DNA of 64,000 nucleotides from SCUS01 sp966211675 (lineage in GTDB: Bacteria > Myxococcota_A > Polyangia > Polyangiales > Ga0077539). Below are positions 63,885 to 64,000 of the stretch, piece after piece (the stretch's first letter is position 1; the number at the start of each line of letters is the position of its first letter). Location of the stretch: contig CBIHPK010000011.1 of NCBI GenBank assembly GCA_966211675.1, positions 1 through 64,000 of the forward strand, read 5' to 3'. A model generated the notes under the pieces. That model did not search any database. It was not told where the DNA came from and was given only the letters and a program-made list of their open reading frames with translations. A program made the position numbers and the translations under genes.

Positions 63885-64000
63885 TCAGCGACGCGACGGC
63901 GGTGGGCGCGTGTAGCGGCCGCCGCGCGGCTTGGCGAGCCGGAGGCGGGCGCGCACGGCCTCGCGCTGGCGCTCCTTGTACTCGTGGTGGGAGGCCGCGC
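63885..64000 (-). CDS. C-terminal end of a basic protein (5' end outside window)
   Basis: The frame is open from the right edge to the stop at 63885-63887 and gives about 38 residues: HHEYKERQREAVRARLRL, then AKPRGGRYTRPPPSRR. Basic and Pro-rich. Too short to identify. It lies 7 bases from the end of the convergent lipoprotein gene. Confidence 0.55.
   Translation of the reverse strand, partial: AASHHEYKERQREAVRARLRLAKPRGGRYTRPPPSRR

Overview
The window is a stretch of a very GC-rich (about 70% by eye) Gram-negative chromosome. It reads like a member of the Myxococcota, most likely the Polyangia/Sandaracinus side. The pointers are Ser/Thr kinase, FHA and PP2C signalling proteins, many Cys-rich lipoproteins with Asp/Pro-rich tethers, Stig1-type and MopE-like metal-binding motifs, a pilA gene with a sigma-54 type promoter, and an MCE (Mla-type) lipid transport operon. 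The taxonomic call is inference from gene style, not from a marker comparison. No prophage, insertion sequence, CRISPR array or rRNA was seen, and one tRNA (Thr, CGT anticodon) was found. Genes are tightly packed, often with 4-base ATGA/GTGA overlaps.

Region by region: 1-9.5 kb holds a cut lipoprotein, HIT hydrolase, uracil-DNA glycosylase, a secreted six-hairpin glycosidase-like lipoprotein, a DUF2325 protein, phosphatidylserine synthase, pterin dehydratase, and an operon of Mpo1-like protein, CPBP intramembrane protease and HAD phosphatase. 9.7-13.5 kb is dnaG-rpoD. 13.6-20.5 kb has an orphan receiver protein, a membrane-anchored repeat protein interrupted by an in-frame amber codon, and a divergent 1303-residue Ser/Thr kinase with AAA and TPR regions. 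20.5-25.2 kb has rplS, a Cys-rich secreted protein and a heterodimeric ABC exporter. 25.2-36 kb is mostly minus strand: RluA synthase plus lipoprotein, then mlaF2-mlaE2-mlaE1-mlaF1-mlaD-coiled coil-rlmB, with a 956-residue carboxypeptidase-regulatory/PDZ protein on the plus strand.

36-45.6 kb carries dapD-dapE (lysine/diaminopimelate synthesis), a barrel-like outer membrane protein, a lamin-tail lipoprotein, and the overlapping trio rlmN-ftsH-Stig1 lipoprotein. 45.6-47.1 kb is the regulatory stretch around pilA and tRNA-Thr. 47-50.3 kb has threonine aldolase, a TPR lipoprotein, an acidic protein and a small barrel. 50.4-57.4 kb is the most striking block: zinc-ribbon/double FHA protein, PP2C phosphatase, an FHA-membrane-trypsin fusion, an FHA-GAF-adenylate cyclase, and accA. 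57.4-64 kb has a large esterase-like lipoprotein with EF-hand-like loops, a terminal-Phe porin, a divergent MopE-like lipoprotein and a cut basic protein.

Main points for follow-up: the phosphothreonine-reading cluster at 50.4-56.4 kb; the Mla operon, in which the two ATPases have complementary motif defects that predict an asymmetric heterodimer; the in-frame amber codon at 14650; and the sigma-54 promoter in front of a cysteine-free pilin.
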